Assembly (NCBI RefSeq): GCF_018618475.1
Contig: NZ_JACSMD010000006.1
Span: 1-53,500 of the forward strand
Length of the DNA: 53,500 nt
Direction: 5' to 3'
Source of the DNA: Exiguobacterium sp. s122
Lineage (GTDB): Bacteria > Bacillota > Bacilli > Exiguobacteriales > Exiguobacteriaceae
How positions within the stretch are numbered: the stretch's first letter is position 1; the number at the start of each line of letters is the position of its first letter. Below, piece after piece: positions 30,017 to 41,583 of the stretch. Position numbers and translations under genes: made by a program. Below the pieces are notes generated by a model that worked only from the letters and a program-made list of their open reading frames with translations, did not search any database and was not told the origin of the DNA.

Positions 30017-30052
30017 ATGTTAAAAGTAGCCTACGTCTTCCTAGTTAAATAA
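30017..30052 (+). CDS. Putative 11-residue leader peptide between fusA and tuf
   Basis: The mini-[14 protein letters not shown] starts 4 nt behind a perfect AAGGAGG (30006-30012) and ends in TAA 31 nt before tuf. AGGAGGACGTA (30007-30017) pairs with TACGTCTTCCT (30032-30042), with one G-T pair, hiding both the ribosome site and the start codon. The layout resembles translation-controlled leaders, but there is no downstream terminator and no family is recognised. It may also be only a hairpin with a chance ORF. Confidence 0.35.
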   Translation: MLKVAYVFLVK

Positions 30053-30083
30053 AAACTTATTGTTTATAGAGGAGGAATCTAGA

Positions 30084-31271
<1,188 letters not shown>

Positions 31272-31280
31272 TCGATGTTC

Positions 31281-31312
31281 AAAGCGGTCCGCGTTTGCGG
31301 ATCGCTTTTTTT
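31281..31312 (+). terminator. Terminator of the str operon
   Basis: AAAGCGGTCCGC (31281-31292) pairs with GCGGATCGCTTT around GTTT (one G-T pair), running into eight T. Confidence 0.92.
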
Positions 31313-31360
31313 GTTTACGTGGCGTCATGGTAAGATAGCACATATGAAGTCAAAGGAGAG

Positions 31361-31876
31361 ATGATGATGAAAGAGAAACTGGAGACGCTGTGCCGATTGA
31401 ACGGAATCGAATGCCGAATCGGAGGTTCGACGTTACTGAAACATCATGGACTCATAGAGACAGCGAATGACTTAGACGTTTTCGTGGAACCGGATCAATT
31501 CGAACGACTCGACAACGTCCTGAGTCGCGTCGGAGAGAAGCACGACACAAAACCGCATACCGATTATTTAACAACGTACTTTGGTGAGTATGAAGTAGAA
31601 GGGGTGGAGGTCGATGTGATGGCGTCGTTTCGGATGAAGTGCACAGACGGCATTTACACACATCCGTACATCGAGCCGGTCGACGGTTGGATGCATCTCG
31701 AGGAGTGGGCCGTCCTCTATACCGTCATGCAACGTCGTGAAAAGGTTGAGCACATCAAAGCCTATTTCCTTAACCATTCTTTTAATGAAGAAATTGTTCG
31801 AACGTGTCTGTTACGGGCTCCGGATTCAGTCATCGGGCAGGTAATGACACAGTTTCAAGACGTTATGAAACGCTAG
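31361..31876 (+). CDS. Nucleotidyltransferase-fold protein of unknown role
   Basis: The ~170-residue product has the nucleotidyltransferase signature G21-G22-S23 followed by D37-L38-D39 and a third acidic residue in VEVDVM (D85), as in the MNT/aminoglycoside-nucleotidyltransferase/AbiEii-like superfamily. The remainder is helical. The substrate is unknown; no antitoxin-like partner is adjacent. Three tandem ATG codons (31361, 31364, 31367) follow AAAGGAG; the last gives the best spacing. It stands alone between tuf and rpsJ, behind a terminator and with only an extended -10 (TGG-TAAGAT, 31328-31336) as possible promoter. Codon bias looks weaker than in the flanking genes. Confidence 0.75.
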   Translation: MMMKEKLETLCRLNGIECRIGGSTLLKHHGLIETANDLDVFVEPDQFERLDNVLSRVGEKHDTKPHTDYLTTYFGEYEVEGVEVDVMASFRMKCTDGIYTHPYIEPVDGWMHLEEWAVLYTVMQRREKVEHIKAYFLNHSFNEEIVRTCLLRAPDSVIGQVMTQFQDVMKR

Positions 31877-31933
31877 GTCGAGTTGACACGGGAGTTCAAT
31901 TGAAAAATAGTTCAACAAAAGAAAGAAAATAGC

Positions 31934-31962
31934 TTGCAAATGCCTCGGAATCTTGTTACATT
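31934..31962 (+). promoter_or_regulatory. Upstream promoter (P1) of the S10 operon
   Basis: TTGCAA (31934-31939), 17-bp spacer, TACATT (31957-31962) with TGT extension. It gives a leader of about 285 nt before rpsJ. Confidence 0.6.
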
Positions 31963-32014
31963 AGTGAACGTTGAATAACTCATCAGACATCCGGCACGTT
32001 CAAAAAATCAAATC

Positions 32015-32043
32015 TTGCAATTCATTTGGGGATTCGATATAAT
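32015..32043 (+). promoter_or_regulatory. Main promoter (P2) of the S10 operon
   Basis: TTGCAA (32015-32020), 17-bp spacer, TATAAT (32038-32043). The start point would be near 32050, exactly where the leader's long stem begins. Confidence 0.85.
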
Positions 32044-32049
32044 GATTAA

Positions 32050-32562
<513 letters not shown>

Positions 32563-32623
32563 TTCTTCATATAGTAGATACTAGCCAGAAGAGACAATAA
32601 TTATTAAACAGGAGGTGTATCTC

Positions 32624-33250
32624 ATGGCTAAAGGAATCTTAGGAACAAAACTCGGTATGACTCAAATCTTCAACGAAGCAGGCGAAGTCGTACCAGTAAC
32701 AGTAGTTGCTGTCGAAGGAAACGTTGTGCTTCAACTTAAAACAGTTGAAACAGACGGTTACGAAGCAGTTCAACTCGGTTTCAGCGACGTGAAAGAATCA
32801 CGTCAAAACAAACCGGCAAAAGGTCACGCTGCGAAAGCAAACGCGACACCTAAGCGCTTCATCAAAGAGATTCGTACTTCAGTAGAAGGATACGAAATCG
32901 GTCAAGAGATCAAGGCGGACATTTTCGCTGCAGGTGAATTAGTAGACGTTACAGGTACTTCAAAAGGTAAAGGATTCCAAGGTGCGATCAAGCGTCACGG
33001 ACAATCACGTGGACCAATGGCTCACGGTTCGCGCTACCACCGTCGTCCTGGTTCGATGGGTCCTGTAGCTCCTAACCGCGTATTCAAAGGGAAACTTCTT
33101 CCTGGTCAAATGGGCGGAGAGCGTAAAACGATTCAAAACCTTGAAGTTGTTAAAGTTGACGTGGAACGTGGCCTTGTACTCGTTAAAGGCGCAATCCCAG
33201 GCGCTCGCAAGTCGAACGTCATCATCAAAACAGCGGTAAAAGGTAACTAA
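32624..33250 (+). CDS. rplC: 50S ribosomal protein L3
   Basis: L3 is an early 50S assembly protein reaching the peptidyl-transferase centre. The 208-residue product begins [16 protein letters not shown] and has the conserved [20 protein letters not shown] segment and MGGERKT. The ATG follows CAGGAGGTG; a TTG-type start three codons earlier overlaps that site. Confidence 0.99.
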   Translation: MAKGILGTKLGMTQIFNEAGEVVPVTVVAVEGNVVLQLKTVETDGYEAVQLGFSDVKESRQNKPAKGHAAKANATPKRFIKEIRTSVEGYEIGQEIKADIFAAGELVDVTGTSKGKGFQGAIKRHGQSRGPMAHGSRYHRRPGSMGPVAPNRVFKGKLLPGQMGGERKTIQNLEVVKVDVERGLVLVKGAIPGARKSNVIIKTAVKGN

Positions 33251-33278
33251 TTAACTGCACGGAAAGGAGGAATTACGA

Positions 33279-33902
33279 ATGCCTAAAGTAGCTTTGCTTA
33301 ACCAAACAGGTTCACAAGTTGGCGAAATCGAATTGGCAGAAGCCATCTTCGGTATCGAGCCAAACGATTCAGTACTTTATGACGCGATCGTCATGCAACA
33401 AGCATCACGCCGTCAAGGTACTCACGATACGAAAGGTCGCTCGGAAGTACGCGGTGGCGGCCGTAAACCATGGAAACAAAAGGGAACTGGTCGTGCGCGC
33501 CAAGGTTCGATCCGCTCACCACAATGGGTTGGTGGTGGAACAGTCTTCGGTCCAACTCCACGTTCATACTCTTACAAGCTTCCTAAAAAAGTTCGTCGTC
33601 TTGCACTTCTTTCGGCTTTGTCGACTAAAGTACAAAACAACGAAATGATCGTCCTCGAAGGCCTTGCTTTCGATGCACCAAAAACAAAAGATATGGCTGC
33701 TGTACTTAACAGCCTTTCAGTAGAACGTAAGGCTCTTGTAGTCACAGCGGACTACAATGAGACTATCGCTCTCGCAGCTCGTAACATCCCAGGAGTGACT
33801 GTGATCGACGCAGCAGGCGTGAACGTTCTTGACCTCGTTGCTAACGACAAAGTCATCTTCACTAAAGATGCGGTTGCGAAGGTAGAGGAGGTGCTTGCAT
33901 AA
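33279..33902 (+). CDS. rplD: 50S ribosomal protein L4
   Basis: L4 lines the exit tunnel with an extended loop ([20 protein letters not shown], about 48-67) and regulates the S10 operon in some bacteria. The 207-residue product has family length. Its stop overlaps the rplW start by one base (TAATG), indicating coupled translation. The structured leader before rpsJ is a candidate binding site. Confidence 0.99.
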   Translation: MPKVALLNQTGSQVGEIELAEAIFGIEPNDSVLYDAIVMQQASRRQGTHDTKGRSEVRGGGRKPWKQKGTGRARQGSIRSPQWVGGGTVFGPTPRSYSYKLPKKVRRLALLSALSTKVQNNEMIVLEGLAFDAPKTKDMAAVLNSLSVERKALVVTADYNETIALAARNIPGVTVIDAAGVNVLDLVANDKVIFTKDAVAKVEEVLA

Positions 33903-34183
33903 TGGCACAAGCATACGATATCATCAAACGCCCGATCATCACTGAACGTTCAGTTAGCCTCATGGAAGCTAACAAATACGTTTTCGAAATCGACGTTAAA
34001 GCGACTAAATCGCAAGTGAAACACGCTATCGAAACAATCTTCAACGTGAAAGTTGCTTCGGTAAACACAATGAACATGAAACCGAAAGCGAAACGTGTCG
34101 GTCGTCACTCTGGTTACACAGCTCGCCGTAAAAAAGCGATCGTAACTCTTGCTGAAGGCAACACAATCGACTTCCTCGGTTAA
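33902..34183 (+). CDS. rplW: 50S ribosomal protein L23
   Basis: L23 lies at the tunnel exit and docks trigger factor and SRP. The 93-residue product has [20 protein letters not shown] and the extended loop [19 protein letters not shown]. It is coupled to rplD by a one-base overlap, with GAGGAGGTG inside the end of rplD as ribosome site. Confidence 0.99.
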   Translation: MAQAYDIIKRPIITERSVSLMEANKYVFEIDVKATKSQVKHAIETIFNVKVASVNTMNMKPKAKRVGRHSGYTARRKKAIVTLAEGNTIDFLG

Positions 34184-34217
34184 TTGACTACTTTACAAGA
34201 AAAGGAGGGAATCCTCG

Positions 34218-35048
34218 ATGGCAATCAAAAAGTTTAAGCCGACCACTAACGGTCGTCGTAACATGACATCTCTCGATTTCGCAGAGATCACAACGAATCG
34301 CCCTGAAAAATCGTTAACTGAAAAGCTTTCGAAAAAAGGCGGTCGTAACAACCAAGGTCGTTTGACTGTTCGTCACCAAGGTGGCGGTCACAAACGTAAA
34401 TACCGTATCATCGATTTCAAACGTAACAAAGATGGCATCGTCGGACGCGTAGCAACGATCGAATACGATCCAAACCGTTCAGCGAACATCGCCCTCATCA
34501 ACTATGCAGATGGTGAGAAGCGTTACATCCTCGCTCCTAAAGGCATCAAAGTCGGCATGGAAATCATGGCTGGCCCAGAAGCGGACATCAAAGTAGGGAA
34601 CGCGTTGCCACTCGCAAACATCCCTGTCGGTACTACTATCCACAACATCGAGCTTAAGCCTGGTAAAGGCGGTCAGCTTGTTCGTGCGGCTGGTGCATCG
34701 GCACAAATCCAAGGACGTGACGGCAAGTACGTCATCGTTCGTCTTCAATCAGGTGAATCACGCTTGTTCCTCGGCACTTGCCGCGCGACAGTCGGTTCAG
34801 TTGGTAACGAAGAACACGAACTCGTTAACATCGGTAAAGCAGGACGTTCACGTTGGTTAGGCAAGCGCCCAACAGTACGTGGTTCTGTTATGAACCCGGT
34901 TGATCACCCACACGGTGGTGGTGAAGGTCGTGCGCCAATCGGTCGTTCGGGCCCACTTACTCCTTGGGGTAAACCAGCTCTTGGTCTTAAAACTCGTAAG
35001 AAAAACAAATCGAGCGACATGTACATTCTTCGTCGTCGCAAGAAATAA
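34218..35048 (+). CDS. rplB: 50S ribosomal protein L2
   Basis: L2 is an early assembly protein needed for subunit joining and peptidyl transfer. The 276-residue product has the SH3-like and OB-like core and the C-terminal [14 protein letters not shown] motif with the conserved histidine near the active centre. AAAGGAGGG precedes the ATG. Confidence 0.99.
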   Translation: MAIKKFKPTTNGRRNMTSLDFAEITTNRPEKSLTEKLSKKGGRNNQGRLTVRHQGGGHKRKYRIIDFKRNKDGIVGRVATIEYDPNRSANIALINYADGEKRYILAPKGIKVGMEIMAGPEADIKVGNALPLANIPVGTTIHNIELKPGKGGQLVRAAGASAQIQGRDGKYVIVRLQSGESRLFLGTCRATVGSVGNEEHELVNIGKAGRSRWLGKRPTVRGSVMNPVDHPHGGGEGRAPIGRSGPLTPWGKPALGLKTRKKNKSSDMYILRRRKK

Positions 35049-35114
35049 TCACTACATGATTCTCGGGCGGTTCGAAAGGGCCGTTCCCGAATCATTCCAA
35101 AGGGAGGTTCTATC

Positions 35115-35390
35115 ATGGGTCGCAGCTTGAAAAAAGGTCCATTCGCAGATCACCACTTGCTCGCTAAAGTTGACAAACTCAACGAATCTGGTGAGAAGCA
35201 GGTTATTAAAACTTGGTCACGTCGCTCGACGATCTTCCCAGAATTCATGGGTCACACGTTCGGTGTACACGATGGTCGCAAACACGTACCAGTATTCGTG
35301 ACAGAAGACATGGTTGGTCACAAACTTGGTGAGTTCGCTCCAACACGCACGTACAAAGGTCACGGATCAGACAAGAAAACGAAACGGTAA
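35115..35390 (+). CDS. rpsS: 30S ribosomal protein S19
   Basis: S19 is a head protein that forms bridges to the 50S subunit. The 91-residue product begins [16 protein letters not shown] and has [29 protein letters not shown] precedes the ATG. The 66-nt gap behind rplB holds an imperfect inverted repeat (CTCGGGCGG / CCGTTCCCGA) with no T run. Confidence 0.99.
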   Translation: MGRSLKKGPFADHHLLAKVDKLNESGEKQVIKTWSRRSTIFPEFMGHTFGVHDGRKHVPVFVTEDMVGHKLGEFAPTRTYKGHGSDKKTKR

Positions 35391-35410
35391 TTTGAGGGGA
35401 GGTCAAATCC

Positions 35411-35743
35411 ATGCAAGCTAAAGCATCAGCTAATATGGTCCGTCTTGCTCCTCGCAAAGCACGTCTCGTTGTAGACTTAATTCGCGGGAAACAAGTCGGC
35501 GAAGCGCTCTCTGTCCTTGCTCACACGAACAAGGCAGCGTCGCCAGTCGTTGAAAAAGTATTGAAGTCAGCGATTGCAAACGCAGAGCACAACTACGATA
35601 TGAACATTGAGAACCTTGTCGTTACAGAAGCATTTGTTAACGAAGGTCCAACACTCAAACGCTTCCGCCCACGTGCGATGGGTCGCGCAAGCCGTATTAA
35701 CAAACGCACAAGCCACATCCACATCGTGGTAACTGAAAAATAA
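35411..35743 (+). CDS. rplV: 50S ribosomal protein L22
   Basis: L22 lines the exit tunnel with a beta-hairpin, a site of macrolide-resistance mutations. The 110-residue product has [18 protein letters not shown] and the hairpin segment [17 protein letters not shown]; no insertion or deletion is obvious there. GAGGGGAGG precedes the ATG. Confidence 0.99.
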   Translation: MQAKASANMVRLAPRKARLVVDLIRGKQVGEALSVLAHTNKAASPVVEKVLKSAIANAEHNYDMNIENLVVTEAFVNEGPTLKRFRPRAMGRASRINKRTSHIHIVVTEK

Positions 35744-35756
35744 GGAGGGATATGTA

Positions 35757-36416
35757 GTGGGTCAAAAGGTAAATCCGCACGGTCTTCGCGTTGGTATTAT
35801 CAAAGACTGGGATTCGCGTTGGTACGCTGAGAAAGACTACGCAGATCTCCTTCATGAAGACTTCGTTATTCGTGAATATATCGAAAACAAAATGAAGGAT
35901 GCTAGTGTTTCTAAAGTAGAAATCGAGCGCGCTGCAAACCGCGTAAACATTTCGCTTCACACTGCGAAACCAGGTATGGTTATCGGTAAAGGTGGTTCGG
36001 AAATCGAGTCACTCCGTAAAAACATCACGAAACTTGCAGAAGGCAAACGTGTTCACATCAACGTTGTTGAAGTGAAAAACGCGGACGCTGTTGCAAAACT
36101 CGTTGCTGAAAACATCGCTCGTCAATTGGAAGGTCGCGTATCTTTCCGTCGTGCAATGAAGCAATCAATTCAACGTTCGATGCGCACTGGCATCAAAGGG
36201 ATCAAAACAGAAGTTTCTGGTCGTCTTGGTGGCGCTGATATCGCTCGTTCAGAGAAGTACTCGGAAGGAACAGTTCCACTTCACACACTCCGTGCCGACA
36301 TCGACTACGGAACAGCTGAAGCAGACACAACTTACGGTAAAATCGGAGTTAAAGTCTGGTTATACCATGGTGAAGTTCTTCCAACAAAAAACAACACAGC
36401 GAAAAACGCTGAATAA
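35757..36416 (+). CDS. rpsC: 30S ribosomal protein S3
   Basis: S3 lines the mRNA entry channel and has helicase activity with S4 and S5. The 219-residue product has the KH domain with [16 protein letters not shown] and the C-terminal domain. The GTG start, giving [13 protein letters not shown], follows TAAGGAGGG, which itself overlaps the rplV stop. Confidence 0.99.
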   Translation: MGQKVNPHGLRVGIIKDWDSRWYAEKDYADLLHEDFVIREYIENKMKDASVSKVEIERAANRVNISLHTAKPGMVIGKGGSEIESLRKNITKLAEGKRVHINVVEVKNADAVAKLVAENIARQLEGRVSFRRAMKQSIQRSMRTGIKGIKTEVSGRLGGADIARSEKYSEGTVPLHTLRADIDYGTAEADTTYGKIGVKVWLYHGEVLPTKNNTAKNAE

Positions 36417-36448
36417 TAAACACTCTTTCAGGAAGGAGGCAACACACT

Positions 36449-36886
36449 ATGTTGTTACCTAAACGCGTGAAATATCGTCGTGTACACCGTGGTAAAATGC
36501 GCGGGAATGCAAAACGCGGCACAACAGTACATTTCGGTGAATTCGGTCTCCAAGCTCTCGAAGCGAGCTGGATCACAAACCGTCAAATCGAATCAGCACG
36601 TATCGCAATGACACGTTATATGAAACGTGGCGGTAAAGTGTGGATCAAGATCTTCCCACACAAGCCATACACGAAAAAGCCTCTCGAAGTCCGAATGGGT
36701 TCGGGTAAAGGTGCTCCAGAAGGCTGGGTAGCTGTAGTTAAGCCTGGCAAAGTAATGTTCGAAATCGCAGGTGTATCTGAGGAAGTGGCACGTGAGGCAC
36801 TTCGTCTTGCATCGCACAAACTTCCAGTTAAATGTAAGTTCGTGAAACGTGAAGAAAATGGTGGTGATACGAATGAAAGCAACTGA
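36449..36886 (+). CDS. rplP: 50S ribosomal protein L16
   Basis: L16 stabilises tRNA binding at the A and P sites. The 145-residue product begins [19 protein letters not shown] and has the [19 protein letters not shown] loop. GGAAGGAGGC precedes the ATG. Its last 14 nt overlap rpmC, suggesting coupling. Confidence 0.99.
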   Translation: MLLPKRVKYRRVHRGKMRGNAKRGTTVHFGEFGLQALEASWITNRQIESARIAMTRYMKRGGKVWIKIFPHKPYTKKPLEVRMGSGKGAPEGWVAVVKPGKVMFEIAGVSEEVAREALRLASHKLPVKCKFVKREENGGDTNESN

Positions 36887-37076
36887 TCTCCGTCAATCAA
36901 CAACTGAAGAGCTCAACGGTAAAGTCGGCGAGTGGAAAGAAGAACTCTTTAACCTTCGTTTCCAATTAGCTACAGGTCAGCTTGAGAATCCTGCTCGTAT
37001 CCGTGAAGTACGCAAGTCGATTGCGCGTGCTAAAACGATTCTTCGTGAACGCGAACTCGGCATCAACAACGGCTAA
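36873..37076 (+). CDS. rpmC: 50S ribosomal protein L29
   Basis: L29 is a helical-hairpin protein near the tunnel exit. The 67-residue product [10 protein letters not shown]... has [21 protein letters not shown] chose the ATG inside the end of rplP because it gives the family's N-terminus; GGTGGTG upstream is a modest ribosome site, so translation probably depends on coupling to rplP. Confidence 0.98.
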   Translation: MKATDLRQSTTEELNGKVGEWKEELFNLRFQLATGQLENPARIREVRKSIARAKTILRERELGINNG

Positions 37077-37109
37077 TCTAATCGGATTCTTGAAGAGGAG
37101 GTAACACTC

Positions 37110-37370
37110 ATGGAACGCAATCAGCGTAAAGTATTCACTGGACGCGTCGTGTCTGACAAAATGGACAAAACGATCGTCGTTGCAGTTGAAACAAAAGTAC
37201 GTCATAAGCTTTATGGCAAACGTGTAAACTACACGAAGAAATTTAAAGCACATGATGAAAACAATGTCGCTAAAATCGGCGATATCGTACGCATCGCGGA
37301 AACACGTCCACTTTCGAAAGACAAACGTTTCCGTCTCGTATCAGTAATTGAAGAATCAGTAATCATCTAA
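37110..37370 (+). CDS. rpsQ: 30S ribosomal protein S17
   Basis: S17 is an OB-fold primary binder of 16S rRNA. The 86-residue product begins [20 protein letters not shown] and has the loop [32 protein letters not shown] precedes the ATG. Confidence 0.99.
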   Translation: MERNQRKVFTGRVVSDKMDKTIVVAVETKVRHKLYGKRVNYTKKFKAHDENNVAKIGDIVRIAETRPLSKDKRFRLVSVIEESVII

Positions 37371-37413
37371 TAACAGTTCGGATCTATAAACATCCGGAGG
37401 GAGGTACACTCGC

Positions 37414-37782
37414 ATGATTCAACAAGAATCTCGCTTGAAAGTAGCAGACAACTCTGGCGCGCGTGAACTGTTGACAATTAAAGTCCTCGGTGGTTCAGGT
37501 CGTAAGACTGCTAACATCGGTGACATCATCGTCGCGACGGTAAAACAAGCAACACCAGGTGGCGTTGTTAAAAAAGGTGACGTTGTCAGAGCAGTTGTCG
37601 TTCGTACAAAACGCGGCGCTCGTCGTAAAGATGGTTCGTACATCCGTTTCGATGAGAACGCAGCAGTCATCATCAAAGATGACAAGAGCCCACGCGGCAC
37701 ACGGATCTTCGGGCCAGTTGCACGTGAACTTCGTGAAAAAGAATTCATGAAGATCGTTTCGTTGGCACCGGAAGTACTTTAA
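37414..37782 (+). CDS. rplN: 50S ribosomal protein L14
   Basis: L14 lies at the subunit interface and binds the silencing factor RsfS in other bacteria. The 122-residue product [19 protein letters not shown] is typical and full length, with [29 protein letters not shown] precedes the ATG. Confidence 0.99.
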   Translation: MIQQESRLKVADNSGARELLTIKVLGGSGRKTANIGDIIVATVKQATPGGVVKKGDVVRAVVVRTKRGARRKDGSYIRFDENAAVIIKDDKSPRGTRIFGPVARELREKEFMKIVSLAPEVL

Positions 37783-37818
37783 TTTCCAATTTCAATCCTA
37801 TAAGGAGGTGCGCAAACG

Positions 37819-38127
37819 ATGCATGTTAAAAAAGGCGATACAGTCCAGGTAATGTCTGGTAAAGATAAAGGCAAGCAAGGGGTCATCCTCAAAGCGATGC
37901 CAAGCAAGAACCGCGTAGTCGTTGAAGGGGTTAACGTGATGAAAAAGCACGCGAAACCATCACAAGCGAATCCACAAGGCGGTATCCTTGAAATCGAAGC
38001 ACCAATTCACGTCTCGAACGTCATGCCACTCGACCCGAAAACGGGCAAACCAACTCGCGTTGGTTTCAAAGTAGTCGATGGTAAAAAAGTTCGTGTCGCG
38101 AAATCGGGCGAAGTACTCGATAAATAA
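37819..38127 (+). CDS. rplX: 50S ribosomal protein L24
   Basis: L24 is one of the first proteins to bind 23S rRNA in assembly. The 102-residue product begins with a KOW motif ([19 protein letters not shown]) and has [28 protein letters not shown] precedes the ATG. Confidence 0.99.
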   Translation: MHVKKGDTVQVMSGKDKGKQGVILKAMPSKNRVVVEGVNVMKKHAKPSQANPQGGILEIEAPIHVSNVMPLDPKTGKPTRVGFKVVDGKKVRVAKSGEVLDK

Positions 38128-38159
38128 GAAGAACGTGACGAAAGGAGGTCCATTCGACT

Positions 38160-38699
38160 ATGAACCGTTTGCAAGAGAAGTATAAAAGCGACATCGTGAA
38201 AGCGATGATGGATAAATTCAATTATGACTCAGTCATGCAAGTACCGAAGGTCGACAAGATCGTCATCAACATGGGTGTAGGTGACGCTGTTTCGAACTCG
38301 AAAGCACTTGATATGGCAGTGGAAGAATTATCAATTCTTTCTGGTCAAAAACCACTCGTAACGAAGGCTAAGAAATCAATCGCTGGTTTCAAACTTCGTG
38401 AAGGCATGCCAATCGGAGCGAAAGTAACACTTCGCGGCGAGCGCATGTACGATTTCCTCGACAAATTGGTAACTGTTTCACTTCCACGTGTACGTGACTT
38501 CCGCGGTGTATCGAAGAAAGCATTCGACGGACGCGGTAACTACACGCTTGGCGTGAAAGAGCAACTTATTTTCCCTGAGATCGATTACGATAAAGTATCT
38601 AAAGTACGCGGTATGGATATCGTTGTTGTTACAACAGCGAACACAGACGAAGAAGCTCGTGAATTGCTCACACTTCTCGGAATGCCATTCCAAAAATAA
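38160..38699 (+). CDS. rplE: 50S ribosomal protein L5
   Basis: L5 binds 5S rRNA and contacts P-site tRNA. The 179-residue product has family length, with [18 protein letters not shown] and the [16 protein letters not shown] motif. AAAGGAGGTCC precedes the ATG. Confidence 0.99.
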   Translation: MNRLQEKYKSDIVKAMMDKFNYDSVMQVPKVDKIVINMGVGDAVSNSKALDMAVEELSILSGQKPLVTKAKKSIAGFKLREGMPIGAKVTLRGERMYDFLDKLVTVSLPRVRDFRGVSKKAFDGRGNYTLGVKEQLIFPEIDYDKVSKVRGMDIVVVTTANTDEEARELLTLLGMPFQK

Positions 38700-38719
38700 T
38701 CTAAAGGGAGGTAAACAAC

Positions 38720-38989
38720 ATGGCTAAAAAGTCAATGGTGAATCGCGAAATCAAACGCGAGAAACTCGTTGCCCAGTACGCTGAGAAACGTGCACAACTA
38801 AAAGCTGAAGGCGACTACATCGGCCTCAGCAAATTGCCACGTAACTCGTCACCTGTTCGCTTGCACAACCGTTGCAGCATCACAGGTCGTCCGCATGGTT
38901 ACATGGGTAAATTCGGAATCAGCCGTATCATGTTCCGTGACCTTGCATACAAAGGTCAAATCCCTGGTGTTAAAAAAGCAAGCTGGTAA
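38720..38989 (+). CDS. rpsN: 30S ribosomal protein S14, long zinc-free form
   Basis: S14 joins the 30S head late in assembly. This 89-residue copy begins [17 protein letters not shown] and ends [11 protein letters not shown]; its only cysteine is in [14 protein letters not shown], so it lacks the two CxxC pairs of the 61-residue zinc form found in this position in B. subtilis. It corresponds to the C-minus S14 type that B. subtilis keeps elsewhere as a zinc-starvation paralogue. Whether this genome has a second S14 cannot be seen here. Confidence 0.98.
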   Translation: MAKKSMVNREIKREKLVAQYAEKRAQLKAEGDYIGLSKLPRNSSPVRLHNRCSITGRPHGYMGKFGISRIMFRDLAYKGQIPGVKKASW

Positions 38990-39019
38990 TCCACTAAAGT
39001 GTGAAAGGAGGTACATCGC

Positions 39020-39418
39020 ATGGTAATGACAGACCCAATTGCAGATATGCTTACACGTATCCGTAACGCTAACATGGTTCGCCATGAAAAATTGGAGCTT
39101 CCAGCTTCGAACATCAAACGTGAGGTTGCAGAGATCCTCAAGCGTGAAGGTTTCATTCGCGATGTTGAATATATCGAGGACGCTAAACAAGGTACACTTC
39201 GTCTTTTCCTTAAGTATGGAGCAAGCAACGAACGTGTTATCACTGGTCTCAAACGTATTTCGAAACCAGGTCTTCGCGTATATGCAAAAGCAGATGAAGT
39301 ACCAAAAGTACTCGGAGGACTCGGTATCGCAGTTCTTTCGACATCAAAAGGTCTTATGACTGATAAAGAAGCTCGCCAACAACAAGTCGGCGGCGAAGTG
39401 ATCGCCTACATCTGGTAA
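39020..39418 (+). CDS. rpsH: 30S ribosomal protein S8
   Basis: S8 is a primary 16S rRNA binder and represses the spc operon in E. coli. The 132-residue product begins [18 protein letters not shown] and ends with the [10 protein letters not shown] motif. GAAAGGAGGTA precedes the ATG; the ATG two codons on is an alternative. An S8 mRNA site (E. coli places it at rplE) was not identifiable by eye. Confidence 0.99.
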   Translation: MVMTDPIADMLTRIRNANMVRHEKLELPASNIKREVAEILKREGFIRDVEYIEDAKQGTLRLFLKYGASNERVITGLKRISKPGLRVYAKADEVPKVLGGLGIAVLSTSKGLMTDKEARQQQVGGEVIAYIW

Positions 39419-39451
39419 GTCACTTTTCTAACAAGAACGGAGGTGTAATCA

Positions 39452-39991
39452 ATGTCACGTATTGGTAAAAAACCAGTTACGATTCCAGCTGGCGTTACTG
39501 TCACGGTTGCAGAAGACAACACGGTCACAGTAAAAGGTGCTAAAGGTGAACTTTCGCTTTCAGCTAACCCAGCATTGGAAATCAAAGTTGAAGAGAACGA
39601 ATTGACTGTCGTTCGTCCGGATGACTCGAAAGAGAACCGTACGATCCACGGTACGACACGTGCCCTTATCGCCAACATGGTGGAAGGTGTGTCTAACGGA
39701 TTCCAGAAAACACTTGAGATCTCAGGGGTTGGTTACCGTGCTGCTAAGCAAGGGAACAAACTCGTCCTCAGCCTCGGCTACTCGCACCCAATCGAGTACG
39801 TTGCTGAAGAAGGTATCGAGATCGAAGTGCCTTCAAACACGCAAATCATCGTAAAAGGGATTAACAAAGAGCGCGTCGGTCACGTTGCTGCTCAAATCCG
39901 CTCGTACCGTGCTCCAGAACCTTACAAAGGTAAAGGTGTTCGTTACTCTGATGAACGTATTCGCCGTAAAGAAGGTAAGACTGGTAAGTAA
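39452..39991 (+). CDS. rplF: 50S ribosomal protein L6
   Basis: L6 has two similar domains and lies near the sarcin-ricin loop. The 179-residue product begins [17 protein letters not shown] and has [20 protein letters not shown] and [20 protein letters not shown] precedes the ATG. Confidence 0.99.
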   Translation: MSRIGKKPVTIPAGVTVTVAEDNTVTVKGAKGELSLSANPALEIKVEENELTVVRPDDSKENRTIHGTTRALIANMVEGVSNGFQKTLEISGVGYRAAKQGNKLVLSLGYSHPIEYVAEEGIEIEVPSNTQIIVKGINKERVGHVAAQIRSYRAPEPYKGKGVRYSDERIRRKEGKTGK

Positions 39992-40025
39992 TTCGTCACG
40001 AAATGAACGGAAAGGAGTGGCATAA

Positions 40026-40388
40026 ATGATCACAAAAGCAGATAAAAATGCAGTTCGTAAAAAGCGTCATGCTCGTGTACGTCGTACGATCACGGGGACA
40101 GCAGCTCGTCCACGTTTGAACGTCTTCCGCTCAAGCAAACACATTTACGTACAACTCATCGATGACGCGGCACAAACAACGCTTGTGTCAGCATCTTCGA
40201 AAGATAAAGCTCTCGATCTTACAAACGGTGGTAACGTTGAAGCAGCGAAAGCTGTTGGTAAACTTGCTGCTGAACGTGCACTCGAGAAAGGTATCGACAC
40301 AGTTGTGTTCGACCGTGGTGGATACCTCTATCATGGCCGCGTCAAAGCTGTTGCTGAAGCAGCTCGTGAAGCAGGTCTTAAATTCTAA
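40026..40388 (+). CDS. rplR: 50S ribosomal protein L18
   Basis: L18 binds 5S rRNA together with L5. The 120-residue product has a basic N-terminus ([19 protein letters not shown]), [13 protein letters not shown] and ends [19 protein letters not shown] plus a short tail. GAAAGGAGTGG precedes the ATG. Confidence 0.99.
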   Translation: MITKADKNAVRKKRHARVRRTITGTAARPRLNVFRSSKHIYVQLIDDAAQTTLVSASSKDKALDLTNGGNVEAAKAVGKLAAERALEKGIDTVVFDRGGYLYHGRVKAVAEAAREAGLKF

Positions 40389-40408
40389 GAAAAAGGAGGG
40401 GACACTCG

Positions 40409-40909
40409 ATGCGCCAGTTAGACGTTAACTTGGAACAACTCGAAGAACGCGTTGTTACCGTAAACCGCGTCGCGAAAGTCGTGAAAGGTGGCCGTCGCTT
40501 CCGTTTCGCCGCTCTCGTCGTCGTAGGTGACAAAAATGGTCACGTCGGTTTCGGTACAGGTAAGGCACAAGAGGTGCCAGAAGCGATCCGTAAGGCTATT
40601 GAAGCCGCTAAGAAAAACATGGTTCAAGTACCAATGGTCGGTACAACAATTCCACACGAAATCACAGGAGTATTCGGAGCAGGTCGTGTATTCATGAAAC
40701 CAGCTTCTGAAGGTACTGGGGTTATCGCAGGTGGTCCGGTTCGTGCCGTACTCGAACTTGCAGGTGTAGGTGACATCCTTTCGAAATCGTTAGGTTCAAA
40801 CACACCAATCAACATCGTCCGCGCGACGGTACAAGGCTTGACAGAGCTCAAAAAAGCAGAGGAAGTTGCTAAACTACGCGGTAAAAGCGTAGAAGAACTT
40901 CTTAAATAA
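40409..40909 (+). CDS. rpsE: 30S ribosomal protein S5
   Basis: S5 acts in decoding accuracy and in the mRNA entry helicase. The 166-residue product has [20 protein letters not shown], with the loop (VKGGRR) where spectinomycin-resistance mutations arise intact, and the C-terminal [30 protein letters not shown] precedes the ATG. Confidence 0.99.
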   Translation: MRQLDVNLEQLEERVVTVNRVAKVVKGGRRFRFAALVVVGDKNGHVGFGTGKAQEVPEAIRKAIEAAKKNMVQVPMVGTTIPHEITGVFGAGRVFMKPASEGTGVIAGGPVRAVLELAGVGDILSKSLGSNTPINIVRATVQGLTELKKAEEVAKLRGKSVEELLK

Positions 40910-40924
40910 GGGAGGGAACTAGAC

Positions 40925-41110
40925 ATGGCGAAACTCGCAATCACCCTCACACGCAGCATTATTGGCCGTCCTGAGGATCAGCGTGTAACAGTGCGTACAC
41001 TTGGTCTTCGCAAAATGCATCAGACAGTCGTTGTCCCTGACAACGTCGCGATGCGCGGAATGGCTAAAAAAGTGTCGCACCTTGTGACTGTAAAAGAAAT
41101 CAACGAATAA
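40925..41110 (+). CDS. rpmD: 50S ribosomal protein L30
   Basis: A 61-residue L30 with the short bacterial ferredoxin-like fold; [17 protein letters not shown] and the [15 protein letters not shown] motif identify it. AAGGGAGGGAA precedes the ATG, 15 nt behind rpsE. Confidence 0.98.
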   Translation: MAKLAITLTRSIIGRPEDQRVTVRTLGLRKMHQTVVVPDNVAMRGMAKKVSHLVTVKEINE

Positions 41111-41142
41111 TCAAAGATCTTATTAAATAAGGAGGTGCCACT

Positions 41143-41583
41143 ATGAAACTCCATGAATTGAAGCCAACTCCAGGTTCACGTCACGAACGCAACCGTGTCG
41201 GTCGCGGTATGGCGACTGGTAACGGTAAAACTTCTGGCCGTGGACACAAAGGTCAAAAAGCTCGTTCGGGCGGTGGCGTTCGTCCAGGATTTGAAGGTGG
41301 GCAAAACCCACTCTACCGTCGTCTTCCAAAACGCGGTTTCAACAACCCGACTCGTAAAGAGTACGCAGTTGTATCCCTAGACACGCTTAACCGTTTCGAG
41401 GCAGGTACTGAAGTAACTCCAGAACTCTTAATCGAGACTGGTGTTGTCAGCTCTGCTAAAGACGGGATCAAAGTACTTGCTAACGGCAAGCTTGAAACGA
41501 AATTGACTGTAAAAGCCAACAAATTCTCGGGTGCAGCGAAAGAAGCGATCGAAGCAGCTGGCGGTTCAGTTGAGGTGATCTGA
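41143..41583 (+). CDS. rplO: 50S ribosomal protein L15
   Basis: L15 enters the 50S subunit in late assembly. The 146-residue product begins [20 protein letters not shown] and has the Gly/Arg-rich [20 protein letters not shown]. The stop overlaps the secY start by one base (TGATG), coupling a ribosomal protein to the translocon. Confidence 0.99.
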   Translation: MKLHELKPTPGSRHERNRVGRGMATGNGKTSGRGHKGQKARSGGGVRPGFEGGQNPLYRRLPKRGFNNPTRKEYAVVSLDTLNRFEAGTEVTPELLIETGVVSSAKDGIKVLANGKLETKLTVKANKFSGAAKEAIEAAGGSVEVI

